The position numbers were made by a program, and so were the translations under genes. Below are positions 25,425 through 35,752 of a stretch of DNA of 41,532 bases, in pieces. How positions within the stretch are numbered: the first letter of the stretch is position 1; each line of letters starts with the position of its first letter. The notes beneath the pieces are model-generated. The model ran no database searches. It was not told where the DNA came from and worked only from the letters and a program-made list of their open reading frames with translations. The stretch is from Promethearchaeota archaeon (GTDB lineage Archaea; Asgardarchaeota; Lokiarchaeia; Sigynarchaeales; SOKP01), in contig WJIN01000420.1 of the NCBI GenBank assembly GCA_014730295.1, positions 1-41,532 of the forward strand, read 5' to 3'.

Positions 25425-26267
25425 TTATCCTTTCAAAAAGTCCATTACATTATTCATGACTTCTTTTCTATTACGCAATACAAGGTTATGGCCAAATTTT
25501 TCATATAGTTTCAACTCTCCATTCGGGATGCCTTCTGCAGTTTGTGTGACATCTTCAGCAGTATATCCTATATCGTTTGCTCCGCTTAAAACTAACGTAG
25601 GCACTTTGATATCCTTTAAGCGATCAATAAAATTCATCTCTCCATCTCCTCGAATTTCATTGAGAAAGTCATTTGGATACTTTATATCTCCTATAAAATT
25701 TCTCCCAAACAAGCATATCAATGGATTCATAATAGCTTTCAAAATTCGGGAGCTATATATCATATCAGTTATCGCTGTCATCGATTTACCGTATTTCGCT
25801 TGCTTAAAATAGTCTGCCGCCTTTTGTTCGATTTTCGCTCCTTCTTCGCTTAGTCGATATGCTGTAGAAATGAGTACGAGCTTCTTAATTACATCTGGGT
25901 GATCGGCCGCTAAATATTGAGCGATTTGCCCTCCTGTAGAAGTACCCATAATATTTACTGGGGCCATAAATTTTTTGCGTATTAAATCGGCATAATCTTC
26001 TGCCATTTGATCAAACAAATACCCTTCGGGTAAATTAGGTCTGCGTCCGATAAGATAATAAGTAAATTCTTCTGTAAGCAATTTCCCTGATTTTATGAAT
26101 TCCTTTAGCATCATCCCAGACGGGGGTTTATGTATGAAAGATAATGCTTCAATCTCGATGAGGATTTCGGTTTTGTTACCCATACGAGCGTAGGGTAAGC
26201 CATTTTCAAAATAACCCGTCTCAATACTGTATTTTTCCTTTAATTTCCTATCTTTGTCTTTTATCAA
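25425..26267 (-). CDS. Alpha/beta hydrolase
   Basis: A 280-residue alpha/beta hydrolase with a cap. Nucleophile elbow MGTSTGGQ (Ser110), acid in LSGANDIGY (about 236) and base in KFGHNLVLR (about 263). The cap helices (about 140-210) contain the phrase AADYFKQAKYG. No signal peptide is seen. The TTG at 26267 is the longest start; no ATG is available before residue 29, so the exact N-terminus is uncertain. Substrate unknown. Not evidently in an operon: the MFS gene upstream ends 169 bp away. Confidence 0.85.
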   Translation of the reverse strand: MIKDKDRKLKEKYSIETGYFENGLPYARMGNKTEILIEIEALSFIHKPPSGMMLKEFIKSGKLLTEEFTYYLIGRRPNLPEGYLFDQMAEDYADLIRKKFMAPVNIMGTSTGGQIAQYLAADHPDVIKKLVLISTAYRLSEEGAKIEQKAADYFKQAKYGKSMTAITDMIYSSRILKAIMNPLICLFGRNFIGDIKYPNDFLNEIRGDGEMNFIDRLKDIKVPTLVLSGANDIGYTAEDVTQTAEGIPNGELKLYEKFGHNLVLRNRKEVMNNVMDFLKG

Positions 26268-26436
26268 GGTTTTAAATATCCATTTATGTGTTTTCTTATA
26301 ATGTCCATAGAATCTAGTCTTTTTAAATTTGTTTTTTGGTGGTAAAATTGATTTTCATACAAATAGTTTTTAATCTCTTTTCTTGAATAAAAAAGTCAAT
26401 AAAATCGAAAATAAAAAAGTATGGAATTATATTTGA

Positions 26437-27849
26437 TTAATCTTCATATTTAATACCTAATTCTTCTAATCTAGCTTTTTCTTTAGCTTTATGGATTTGA
26501 GCTAATTTTTGTTTTGTGCCTTGCCACTCTGGACCTTCTAACGGATACCAATGCATAGCAATAAGACAGATAAAGAGTAAAAGCGCTGGTATAAGCATCC
26601 ATCCAATAATAATACCTGTTTCTGCCAAGGAATCTTGGTTGCCTACCATGCTTTCAGTGGAAATATAGCCAAATGCACCTATGATTAGTAGGAAAGCGCT
26701 CTGAGCAAGATTGATGGCATATTTTGTTACAAAACTATTGACTCCGGCATACATTCCTTCTCGTCGTTCACCAGATACGCTCTCATCGTAGTCAATGACA
26801 TCTCCATTCATCATAGGAATGAGATAGAGCCCACCACAGAGTCCCATGCCAATCCCAATAAAACCTATCATTGTGGGAATCAAAAATCTTCCTAAGATCA
26901 AGATGAGGAAGCATCCAGCAGAAAAGCTTGCCAACATTATTTGCATCGATTTCTTCACACCATAATCATTTCCCTTAATGATAAAGAGATATACACCTAC
27001 AAATACTCCAACAATCAACATTAAGATCAAGGCGATAAAATTAGTTTCTAATTCATCAGTATAGTAGAAAAGACCGAACATCAAACCGCTCTGGACATAT
27101 ATGATGGTAAAGCTAATAATTTCGAAGATAAGGAAAGATTTATTGGTAAGTGTTTTTTTCAAAGAATCGATAAATGGAACAGGCTCCTCTTGGCGTTGGT
27201 GTACTTTTTCTTCGTAGAAAAACGTACTTATAAAGACGATGGCGCCTACTGCAATTCCCAAGATGATATGGAATAGTATATAAAATGTGAGATCTCCACT
27301 AGGGCTTGGTTTAAGGGCCGGCAAAATAAACAGAGGGGTTGCCATAGCAAATACACTGAAAATTACCTTCCAAATGAAAATAGTCCCTCTGGCTTTATTT
27401 GAAACTGCCATTTCATAGGGCATCACATATAAACTGGTCGCAACTGCAGTATATAAGGTATCATAAAGAAATAAAGTAATGAGAAATTGGAAAAACATTG
27501 CCAACTGATTACCTTCTGAACCTGGGATGGGAAGCCAACACAAAATATACGAAAGACCTAGAAGTGGACCACCAAACCGAATATAGGGAATCCTTCGACC
27601 GAGCTTATGCCTCGTTCTATCACTAATCGAACCAAAAATTGGGTCATTTATAATATTCCAAAGCCCAAACAGACTTAGTACAATTACGGAATAGATGGGA
27701 TCCAAACCCCTCGTAGTGGTGAAATAATATGTTAAGGTTCCGCCTCCGATTATTGTTTGAGCAAAGGCTACAATCCCGTCCGCACCGGACACTGAGATTC
27801 GGCTTTTTAAGGGAACATATTCTTCTTTCAAATTCTCGTTTTCACTCAT
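26437..27849 (-). CDS. GPH-family (MelB-like) sugar:cation symporter
   Basis: A 470-residue, 12-helix major-facilitator transporter of the glycoside-pentoside-hexuronide family. The family mark is the first-half motif NIINDPIFGSISDRTRHKLGRRIPYI, with the acidic cation-site residues and the loop 2-3 Asp-Arg. Both halves have the six-helix pattern with a polar linker near residues 218-230. I chose the ATG at 27849; a TTG at 27855 adds two residues. It would import a sugar or sugar acid with H+ or Na+; the substrate cannot be read. Stands alone, with short AT-rich spacers on both sides. Confidence 0.9.
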   Translation of the reverse strand: MSENENLKEEYVPLKSRISVSGADGIVAFAQTIIGGGTLTYYFTTTRGLDPIYSVIVLSLFGLWNIINDPIFGSISDRTRHKLGRRIPYIRFGGPLLGLSYILCWLPIPGSEGNQLAMFFQFLITLFLYDTLYTAVATSLYVMPYEMAVSNKARGTIFIWKVIFSVFAMATPLFILPALKPSPSGDLTFYILFHIILGIAVGAIVFISTFFYEEKVHQRQEEPVPFIDSLKKTLTNKSFLIFEIISFTIIYVQSGLMFGLFYYTDELETNFIALILMLIVGVFVGVYLFIIKGNDYGVKKSMQIMLASFSAGCFLILILGRFLIPTMIGFIGIGMGLCGGLYLIPMMNGDVIDYDESVSGERREGMYAGVNSFVTKYAINLAQSAFLLIIGAFGYISTESMVGNQDSLAETGIIIGWMLIPALLLFICLIAMHWYPLEGPEWQGTKQKLAQIHKAKEKARLEELGIKYED

Positions 27850-27974
27850 AATCAAAATTTTCTATTTTTATAATTATGTAATATAACATAAAATGATATT
27901 TAAGTGCTACACATTAGTGTGTAGCAATCAATTAATAACATATTTAGAACCATTAAAATAAACAAGATTTTAAT

Positions 27975-29435
27975 TCAGTACTCTGAACAATAAGGTAATA
28001 TCATATTTTTCAAGACATATAATGCCTTGCGCCCAGAATTTGTTTTAGCATATTTTGAATTGGATATATTAACGATATCTAAGTTATCTGGAATTCTTTT
28101 CTGTATTGTATCCGATAAGAACTCATTAAATCTGTGGTAATCTCTTTTTGTCTCAGTCCATAAATATCCATTTTTTACAAAGTAATTAGGATTTTTCTGT
28201 TTAAATTTTCTCATATGTTTTTCTGCTTTCAAGGGAGGACCCCTTCTTTCATAGGTAGGATTTATATGAGGATTTTCGCAATATAGAGCGAGATTATATT
28301 CTTTTTTAGGAACTTTGAAAAAGACCTCAAAAAAAATATTTCCAAATCGCTTTTCATGTGAATATTCTTTTTCACCGTGGGTGGCTATAAAATCTCCTAA
28401 AGAATACAACTTATCTCGAGTTTCTGTATAGTGAATATCAGAGTTGATATCTTTTGATTCCACGATAAATAATTTTTCTGTTAAATTTGGGGAATCAGTA
28501 TGCTTAAATAGTGGGATCTCTTCAATTTGAAAAAATTTATTAGAAGGTTTTGATAAAAATTCACGAACTTGAGATTTACAATATCTATAAGCTTTTTCTG
28601 AAATTGCAGAGGCGACATTTCTAAACTTATCAATAGGGTCAATGATTATGAAAAAATCATTTTGAAAATGATCGATTTCACTTAGTTCTTCTTTAGATCG
28701 TCCATAATAGTCGAGAGGGTTATATTCAAGCGTATTGAAATTTTTAAAAACTCCTAGGAGATCTCCAAAATGATATATCAATAATTCTGCGCTATATCCA
28801 ATAAAACCTACTCTTCCTAATGCACTTTTATCTCCATAACTATGGCATGCCTTAAAAAATTGCTTCAGAAGTCTTACCTCGTCTTTTTGTACTGCATTTA
28901 ATTCTTTTTGAACAAATTTACCATGCCAAGGGGATCTATCAACAGCAGTTATAGGTCCATTTTCTCTGATATATTCACGATCTAAATCAAAATAAAGTAC
29001 TATGTCAATTTGTATCGTGATACCATTTTTTTTATATTTTACTTGCACATAGGGATGTTCTGCATATAGCAGTTTCGGATTTTTAAATTCAGAAGATCCT
29101 AAAGATTCAATTATCCAGTTGTTGCAATACCATAAAAATTTTTCTTTTATTTTCTTTTTTAATTTTCGCTTATCTAAATTGTCATATTTTTTTTTAAAGG
29201 CCGCGTAATCTAATCCAATAAATAGATCTATGTCGAAATCGTTTCTTAATTGAGTTTGTTTTATCCCCGTCGATCCTTGAGGCTCGATATCTATATAATC
29301 TATATTTAACTCCTCTGCTTTTCGACGAATTAGATTTGAAAGTTTCTGGACTATTTTATCTATTAAATCAATTTCTTCATTTGTAGGTTTTATCTGTTCT
29401 AAAATTTCCTCAAAAATGTCATCAATTGTGGTCAT
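27975..29435 (-). CDS. cca: Archaeal CCA-adding enzyme (class I tRNA nucleotidyltransferase)
   Basis: Adds or repairs the 3' CCA end of tRNAs without a template. Class I marks: PQGSTGIKQTQLRNDFDIDLFIG with the Gly-Ser (54-55) and the catalytic Asp68/Asp70, then IQIDIVLYFD with the third carboxylate. The later tail and body domains match the archaeal branch: VRLLKQFFKACHSYG and FIGYSAELLIYHFGDL. Length 486 residues is normal. Ends with a short AT-rich spacer; no overlap with neighbours. Confidence 0.93.
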   Translation of the reverse strand: MTTIDDIFEEILEQIKPTNEEIDLIDKIVQKLSNLIRRKAEELNIDYIDIEPQGSTGIKQTQLRNDFDIDLFIGLDYAAFKKKYDNLDKRKLKKKIKEKFLWYCNNWIIESLGSSEFKNPKLLYAEHPYVQVKYKKNGITIQIDIVLYFDLDREYIRENGPITAVDRSPWHGKFVQKELNAVQKDEVRLLKQFFKACHSYGDKSALGRVGFIGYSAELLIYHFGDLLGVFKNFNTLEYNPLDYYGRSKEELSEIDHFQNDFFIIIDPIDKFRNVASAISEKAYRYCKSQVREFLSKPSNKFFQIEEIPLFKHTDSPNLTEKLFIVESKDINSDIHYTETRDKLYSLGDFIATHGEKEYSHEKRFGNIFFEVFFKVPKKEYNLALYCENPHINPTYERRGPPLKAEKHMRKFKQKNPNYFVKNGYLWTETKRDYHRFNEFLSDTIQKRIPDNLDIVNISNSKYAKTNSGRKALYVLKNMILPYCSEY

Positions 29436-29618
29436 TTTAATAATCTGAATTAAATATAGCTCATTTTATAGTTTATAGGAAGTTGGGATTAATGTATATA
29501 ATCTTTATTTAGATAAATCATTTGTTTTCCCTATTAATAAAAACCATAGAAAGTATAGATATATTAATCCAAATTTCTAAAACGCTGAAAATTTATTAGA
29601 AAATGATTTAAAAAAGCC

Positions 29619-31424
29619 TTACATTCCCCACCAAGGATGTTCAACTTCTCTCATAAGTTGAATATATTCTCTCAATGCATCCTTTTGGTCTGTCCTTAGA
29701 TCGTTTAGAAACTTTGATATTAATTGTCGTACGTGTGATTCAGGGACTTTAACATATAACGTCTCATCTTTATCTATATCGCGCCCTATCTCTATCCCTC
29801 TGATTGAAATTGCTACTTCCGCATCTTTCTCCGCTTTATCGATATTTTGTCCCTTATCTTGCAATTGATGAACTCGTCCAACCTTCTTTCCATAATTCGT
29901 AATCAATGGTACTTTTGGTTGAACTGTGCCAGCCTCTACGCTTACTCCAAATACTGCGGGATCAGAGTTACGAAAAATATATTGTGGGAACATTTTGACT
30001 TTGGCGGGTAAAATTAGTTCCCCAAGTTCTTGAGCAGTATCTTCTGCTCTTCTTGTTTCGGAATATTCAAGATAATCATCTAATAATCGATAAATCACAT
30101 TATTTGTGAAAATTCTAATGTTGTCTTTATTGGCTTGTTCTTGAGCCTCGGGCAATACAGGAACATTAAATCCCAAAACCACGGCAGAATATGGATCAAA
30201 ATCTTTTACAATATTTGCATTTAAAATATCTTCCTTTTTTATTGGGCCAACGTCGGCAACACTTATATTCACACCACTTTTTGAAAAGTGATTTTCTAAA
30301 GCTTCAAGTGAACCTAAAGTATCCGCTTTCAGCACAACCCCCGCTTTATCAGTATGAATTTTAATCCGTTCAACTTCCTCTTCTATCTCATTATATACTT
30401 TCTCTTCTTCTTCGGCTTTGGTAAAACTCTTAAAAGGTGAGCCCGCAACAACATCGTCAATATCGGGAGCTAATATCTTAATCCCAGCGGCAGCACTGAC
30501 CATCTCCACAGAATCGAATTTTTGACGTGGATCTCTAATCTCATCCATTGGTTTCGGAGTCAGTAATGCTCGCACCTTCGATTTAATGGGTTCATTTAAT
30601 CCCCCAACAACAAATTCATCACCTTTATGTAGTATTCCATTATAGATTAACACATCCATAGTTTTTCCGTATCCGCGCTCTTTTTTAACCTCGAGGACAA
30701 CTCCTACAGCATTACCCTCAGAGAATTGCAAATTTTCAGTCAGATACTGTTGGACTAACCCCATTAGTACCATCAACAGTGTACTTATCCCCTCGCCTGT
30801 TTTTGCGCTTGTGGGAACGATGGCAATTTTTTTGGTGAAATCTTTGATCTTGTCATATCTATCAATTCCTTTATATCCTTCTTCAAGAAAATCCCCCATC
30901 ATACGATATATTGTTTCATTCAGGTAATCTTTGACGTGTTGTTTCTGTTTTTGATAAGTATCTAAGAAATCGGCATCTTTTTGAGATTTCCATCCCGAAA
31001 TTCTATCTATTTTGTTTGCAGCAATAACAAAAGGAGTTTTTCTTTCACGTAAGATTCGTACAGATTCCCATGTAATGGGTTGAGTCCCAGACATTACATC
31101 AACGACTAATATTGCGATATCAGCTACTGCGCCACCTCGTTTTCGCAAATTCATAAATGCTGCATGGCCTGGAGTATCAACGATTAATAGACCGGGCAAT
31201 TTGAGCTTTCTCTCCGAAAATTCTTCCTTAGATTTCACGAGGAATTCTTTAAGATCATTAATCGGAAAGAAAGAAGCTCCAATATGTTGAGTAATTCCTG
31301 CGGCTTCTCTCTGTTGTACCACTGTCCCTCGGATATAATCGAGTAAGGAGGTCTTTCCGTGATCTATATGACCCAGAATACACGCTATCGGAGCCCTTAT
31401 GGGTTTTTCCTTCTCTTCAGTCAT
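29619..31424 (-). CDS. infB: Translation initiation factor aIF5B (IF-2 homologue)
   Basis: A 601-residue GTPase that promotes ribosomal subunit joining. G1 is GHIDHGKTS (18-26), then GITQHIGAS (switch), VDTPGHAAF, NKID (about 137-140), and SAKTGEG (G5). Domain II (about 230-340), domain III (about 360-450, GVVLKADTLGSLEALENHF) and domain IV to the typical archaeal ending VEHPWWGM. No intein is present, although this family sometimes carries one. Own transcription unit; the divergent membrane protein gene starts 207 bp away. Confidence 0.96.
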   Translation of the reverse strand: MTEEKEKPIRAPIACILGHIDHGKTSLLDYIRGTVVQQREAAGITQHIGASFFPINDLKEFLVKSKEEFSERKLKLPGLLIVDTPGHAAFMNLRKRGGAVADIAILVVDVMSGTQPITWESVRILRERKTPFVIAANKIDRISGWKSQKDADFLDTYQKQKQHVKDYLNETIYRMMGDFLEEGYKGIDRYDKIKDFTKKIAIVPTSAKTGEGISTLLMVLMGLVQQYLTENLQFSEGNAVGVVLEVKKERGYGKTMDVLIYNGILHKGDEFVVGGLNEPIKSKVRALLTPKPMDEIRDPRQKFDSVEMVSAAAGIKILAPDIDDVVAGSPFKSFTKAEEEEKVYNEIEEEVERIKIHTDKAGVVLKADTLGSLEALENHFSKSGVNISVADVGPIKKEDILNANIVKDFDPYSAVVLGFNVPVLPEAQEQANKDNIRIFTNNVIYRLLDDYLEYSETRRAEDTAQELGELILPAKVKMFPQYIFRNSDPAVFGVSVEAGTVQPKVPLITNYGKKVGRVHQLQDKGQNIDKAEKDAEVAISIRGIEIGRDIDKDETLYVKVPESHVRQLISKFLNDLRTDQKDALREYIQLMREVEHPWWGM

Positions 31425-31599
31425 TGATTTTCACGTTTAATAATATAATTGATGACTAAAAGTTATATTCTATTTAGAAAATGAATATTCTCATTAGAAT
31501 TTTTTGGATTTTACATCCGAAATAATATAAGAGTATTAGGAATACCTTTAATATGATTTCGAATTTTATCATTTAAAGTTTACATTATTATTGATCAAT

Positions 31600-31609
31600 A
31601 TTTATAAAT
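31600..31609 (+). promoter_or_regulatory. TATA box of the seven-helix membrane protein gene
   Basis: ATTTATAAAT lies 23-32 nt before the ATG at 31632, the spacing expected of a leaderless archaeal transcript. Confidence 0.5.
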
Positions 31610-31631
31610 CAAAATTTTTTTATACTTAACA

Positions 31632-32354
31632 ATGACAGATCTCGGAACTACACAATTATTAGAAGGACTCTTAGGTTTTATTTGGGTTGCAATTGCATTA
31701 TTTATTGGAGCCCGTATCATATTCAAGGCAAAAGAATTAGATCGAAAAGAATTAATCACTGTAGGACTATCATATATTTTTGTATCGAGTGCTTGGTGGG
31801 GAGTTGCTGTTCAATTGATCTCATATGGTATTTTTTCCTTTCCCATAACAGATATTCCGTATTTATTGATTGCTAATATATTCATACCCCCTGGATTGGT
31901 AGCCTGGGTTTATTCATTTTCCGAAATGGTAAATCCCTATTTAAAGAAAAAGTTGTTATTGATTTATATTCCATTCTGTATCCTGTGGGAAGTCTTAATT
32001 TTTGTCTTCCTTTTCACAAATCCAAATTTTGTTGGAACTTTTGAATTTCCATTCAATTCTAGTCATGGTGATGTTATTCGTATATTTATTATCATTGCGA
32101 TCTTTTCATTTGTGTTATCTGGAGTTTATTTTGCATTACAATCGATGAGATTAGAAGATCCTGAAATAAAGTGGAAAGGAAGATTTCTTTTTGCAGCCTG
32201 GATCTCATTTTGTATTGGAGCGTTAATGGATGCTTTATTACCTCTTATACCAGTGATTCTGATAATTACGCGACTAATATTGATAACTGGGGCGATTGAA
32301 TATTATTTAGGGTTTTTTCTACCGTCTAAGCTTAAGGAATGGTTATTACAATAA
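31632..32354 (+). CDS. Seven-helix membrane protein
   Basis: A 240-residue protein with about seven hydrophobic helices (roughly 10-28, 38-58, 66-86, 99-120 with polar breaks, 125-140, 150-172, 180-235). No signal peptide and no family I recognise; similar seven-helix proteins of unknown function are frequent in Asgard genomes (established knowledge, not a match made here). The next gene, 42 bp downstream on the same strand, is a longin-like protein, so the two may form an operon linking a membrane protein to a trafficking-type domain (inference). Confidence 0.7.
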   Translation: MTDLGTTQLLEGLLGFIWVAIALFIGARIIFKAKELDRKELITVGLSYIFVSSAWWGVAVQLISYGIFSFPITDIPYLLIANIFIPPGLVAWVYSFSEMVNPYLKKKLLLIYIPFCILWEVLIFVFLFTNPNFVGTFEFPFNSSHGDVIRIFIIIAIFSFVLSGVYFALQSMRLEDPEIKWKGRFLFAAWISFCIGALMDALLPLIPVILIITRLILITGAIEYYLGFFLPSKLKEWLLQ

Positions 32355-32396
32355 TTTAACTCTATTAAAAAACAATTAAACAAGGGATTAAGTGCT

Positions 32397-32810
32397 TTGA
32401 CCAAAATACTGCATGATTTATGGATTATTACAAACGATGGTATAGTTTTATTTAGCCGAGTATATAATCCCAAGGTAGAAACTCAATTATTTGGTGCCTT
32501 ATTAAGTGCTATTAATTCATTTGCAGAAGAGGTTTCTGAAGGAGGATTAACGAATTTTGAACTGAGCAATAAGCAATTTATTCTATTAAAACAAAATAAT
32601 CTTCTTTTTATTGCAACTTCTCCAAAAAAAACAAATAAAAATATTGTGATTAGCGAATTAGAAAAAATTTCAGAAAGATTTTTTACAAAATATCCTCAAA
32701 TGAAGAAAAAAGATCAATGGGACGATGATATTAATCTATTTTCTGATTTTGATGAGGTCATTGAAGATGCTTTGGAGGATCCCGTAAAAAAGTTTTGGAA
32801 AGGATTGTAA
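32397..32810 (+). CDS. Longin-like domain protein
   Basis: A 137-residue protein. Residues about 3-105 have the longin pattern: opening strand ILHDLWIITNDGIVLFSRVY, helix LFGALLSAINSFAEEV, then strands FELSNKQFILLKQNNLLFIATS and a final helix KISERFFTKYPQ. The C-terminal 30 residues are acidic and probably a flexible tail. Longin and related roadblock folds serve vesicle trafficking and GTPase regulation in eukaryotes and are abundant in Asgard archaea. Start is the TTG at 32397, with GGGA a few bases upstream; no ATG is possible. No P-loop or catalytic site, consistent with a binding role. Confidence 0.75.
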   Translation: MTKILHDLWIITNDGIVLFSRVYNPKVETQLFGALLSAINSFAEEVSEGGLTNFELSNKQFILLKQNNLLFIATSPKKTNKNIVISELEKISERFFTKYPQMKKKDQWDDDINLFSDFDEVIEDALEDPVKKFWKGL

Positions 32811-32844
32811 TTCCTATAGTTTAACTTCTATTTTTCCTTATTTT

Positions 32845-35715
32845 TTATCTTTCTAAATATTTCTTGAGATATTTACCAGTATATGAATTTTTATTGTGAA
32901 TTAGTTGTTCTGGAGATCCCATAGCAATTATTTTACCCCCATTTTCTCCCCCCTCCGGGCCTAAATCAATAATATAATCGGAAGATTTGATAATTTCCAT
33001 GTTATGCTCTATAACTACTACCGTATTTCCTTTATCAACGAGACGTTGTAAAACATTTAAGAGATACTTAATATCGTGATAATGGAGACCAGTTGTAGGT
33101 TCGTCCAGAATATAAAGAGTATTTCCCGTACTACGCTTCCTTAATTGACGAGCAATCTTAAGTCTCTGAGACTCACCCCCACTCAAGGTAGTTGACGACT
33201 GACCTAATTCCAGATATCCTAATCCCACATCCACCACGGTTTTTAAAGTTCGTTTTAAATTCGGAAAACTATCAAAAAACTCTAATGCTTGAGTAAAGGT
33301 CATATCCAACACATCTGCTATATTCTTTCCTTTATATCTAATTTCGAGAGTTTCCGCATTATATCGTTGACCATTACATAAATCGCATTTAATATACACA
33401 TCGGGTAAGAAATACATCTCTTTCAAGATATATCCTCTGCCGCTACATTTTTTACACCTTCCTTCCTTGGTATTAAAGGAAAATCTCCCTTTCTTATAGC
33501 CTCGTGCTTTCGCTTCAGGAAGAGAGGCGAAATACCTTCTAATATAATTAAAAGCTTTCGTGTAGGTAGATGGTACAGAACGGGGTGTTTTTCCGATGGG
33601 ACTCTGATCAATGTTAATGATTTTATCCACTTTCTCATAGTTAATAATCTTATCAAAATCTCCAGTAATAACTTTTGAACTTCTTGTATTTACAAGATTT
33701 TTCATACCTTTATATAAACAATCCACAATAAGACTTGTTTTCCCAGCACCAGAGACACCAGATACACAAGTAAATACCCCAATTGGAATTTTTGCGGATA
33801 TATTCTTGAGATTATGTTCTCTTACACCTTTAATCTCCAAAAATTCTTCAAAAACTCGTCTTTTATTGGGTAGTGTGATTTTCTTCTTTCCAGAAAGATA
33901 TTGTGCTGTGAGTGAATTATTTTTAGTTAGAATAGTCTCTAAATCTCCTTCTGCGGCAATCTCACCACCATTCTCACCTGCTAATGGCCCTAAATCTATA
34001 ATATGGTCTGCACTTCTTATAATTTCTTCGTCATGTTCTACAACGACCACGGTATTTCCTAAATCTCGTAATTTTTTGAGCATATTTATTAAACGGGTAA
34101 TATCTCTTTGATGTAAACCAACACTAGGTTCATCCAATACATATAACACGCCCACTAAACTCGACCCTAATTGTGTTGCTAATCGTATTCTCTCAGCCTC
34201 TCCAACTGACAAAGTATCAGATCTTCGGCTTAGAGAAATATAATCGAGTCCTACATTCTTCAAAAACGATAGACGACTTTTAATTTCTTTTAATACTTCT
34301 TTTACAATTTTTTGCTCAGTTTCGTCTAGTCGTAACGTTTCAAAGAATTCTAATTCATCTTTAACTGGCAAATCTGTGAGTTCTGCAATATTTAAGCCTT
34401 GAATTGTCACTGCTCTGCTTTCTGGTTTCAATCGTTCTCCTTCACATTTTGGACAGGGCACTCTATCCATAAATTGTTCATAGATTTCCCTTCCTCTGTC
34501 GGAGTTAGTTTCCATGTAACGGCGATGAAGCATTGGAATAATACCCTCAAATGGTTTCACGAATTCATATGATGATCGATTCTCATATTTAGAATATCGA
34601 GTATTCACATCCTCTTTTTGAAATTTGAAATGAATACTCTGCTCACCCGTACCGTATAATAACTTACTAATTTTCTCGGGGGGGATTTCTTTGATGGAAG
34701 TATCCTCAGTATCAAACTCATAATGATTTGCAACTTCTCTTAACATTTGCCATGAATAGCTGGATAAAGTTTTAAATCCTGGAATATTTCTTATTCTGCT
34801 CTCAATTAAGGGGACGGATAAATCGTCTCCTAATATCAATCGGTAATCAAATTCCATTACGGAACCTAAACCATTGCATCGTTTGCAACTTCCATGTGGA
34901 ATATTAAATGAGAACATTTTATGATCGAGGGGAGGAATAGATATTCCACAATCTATACACGCGTAATGTTCAGAATATCGTTGCTCACCCTTTCCAACAA
35001 CCTCAATAATTATTATTCCCTCGGATAAACTTAATGCCGTCTCTATTGAATCCGCCAACCTCGTACGTATATCATCCTTCATCACCAGTCTATCAACGAT
35101 TACATTGATGTTATGCTTGATATTCTTGTCCATTTCAATATTTTCATCCAACGTATACTGAATTCCATCTATTTCAACCCTGAAAAATCCTTGTTTCTTC
35201 AGATCTTCTAAAAGATCTTTATACTCACCCTTTCTATCCCGAATGATTGGTGATTTGATAATGAACTTTTCACCCTCCTCAATAGAATTCGAAACTTGTT
35301 CAATAATCTGTTGAGGTGTTTGCGGTTTAATCTCCTTTCCGCAGTTTGGACAATGTGGTGTGCCCGCGTTAGCAAAAAGAAGGCGAAAATAATCATAAAT
35401 CTCTGTTACGGTTCCGACTGTGCTTCTAGGGTTCTTAGATAAGGGTTTTTGTTCTATAGCTATCGCTGGGCTTAACCCTTCTATACTATCTACGTCGGGT
35501 TTATCCATTTCCCCGAGAAATTGCCTCGCATAACTTGAAAGGGATTCTAAAAACCTTCTCTGGCCCTCAGCATAAAGGGTATCCATAGCTAATGAAGATT
35601 TTCCGCTCCCACTGATTCCCGTGATTATAACTAATTTATTTCTGGGGATTTCTACATTGATGTTTTTTAGGTTATGTTGTCGTGCTCCTTTAATATATAT
35701 GTGGCTATTTTCCAT
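32845..35715 (-). CDS. uvrA: Excinuclease ABC subunit A
   Basis: The damage-sensing ATPase of nucleotide excision repair. It has 956 residues and two ABC modules. Module 1 carries the Walker A GISGSGKSS (33-41) and signature LSVGEAERIRLA; module 2 carries GVSGAGKTS and signature LSGGESQRLKIA, then ILDEPTTGLH. Zinc motifs are visible: CPNCG near 120, CxxC pairs in the FSFNIPHGSCKRCNGLG region (about 273-290), and the GRCKKCSGRGYIL...KCDLCNG pair in module 2. The gene lies 37 bp downstream of uvrB on the same strand. In archaea UvrABC is usually a bacterial acquisition. Confidence 0.97.
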   Translation of the reverse strand: MENSHIYIKGARQHNLKNINVEIPRNKLVIITGISGSGKSSLAMDTLYAEGQRRFLESLSSYARQFLGEMDKPDVDSIEGLSPAIAIEQKPLSKNPRSTVGTVTEIYDYFRLLFANAGTPHCPNCGKEIKPQTPQQIIEQVSNSIEEGEKFIIKSPIIRDRKGEYKDLLEDLKKQGFFRVEIDGIQYTLDENIEMDKNIKHNINVIVDRLVMKDDIRTRLADSIETALSLSEGIIIIEVVGKGEQRYSEHYACIDCGISIPPLDHKMFSFNIPHGSCKRCNGLGSVMEFDYRLILGDDLSVPLIESRIRNIPGFKTLSSYSWQMLREVANHYEFDTEDTSIKEIPPEKISKLLYGTGEQSIHFKFQKEDVNTRYSKYENRSSYEFVKPFEGIIPMLHRRYMETNSDRGREIYEQFMDRVPCPKCEGERLKPESRAVTIQGLNIAELTDLPVKDELEFFETLRLDETEQKIVKEVLKEIKSRLSFLKNVGLDYISLSRRSDTLSVGEAERIRLATQLGSSLVGVLYVLDEPSVGLHQRDITRLINMLKKLRDLGNTVVVVEHDEEIIRSADHIIDLGPLAGENGGEIAAEGDLETILTKNNSLTAQYLSGKKKITLPNKRRVFEEFLEIKGVREHNLKNISAKIPIGVFTCVSGVSGAGKTSLIVDCLYKGMKNLVNTRSSKVITGDFDKIINYEKVDKIINIDQSPIGKTPRSVPSTYTKAFNYIRRYFASLPEAKARGYKKGRFSFNTKEGRCKKCSGRGYILKEMYFLPDVYIKCDLCNGQRYNAETLEIRYKGKNIADVLDMTFTQALEFFDSFPNLKRTLKTVVDVGLGYLELGQSSTTLSGGESQRLKIARQLRKRSTGNTLYILDEPTTGLHYHDIKYLLNVLQRLVDKGNTVVVIEHNMEIIKSSDYIIDLGPEGGENGGKIIAMGSPEQLIHNKNSYTGKYLKKYLER

Positions 35716-35752
35716 TTGTACAATCTCTTTAATCGTTTAAATTAGAAAAATT

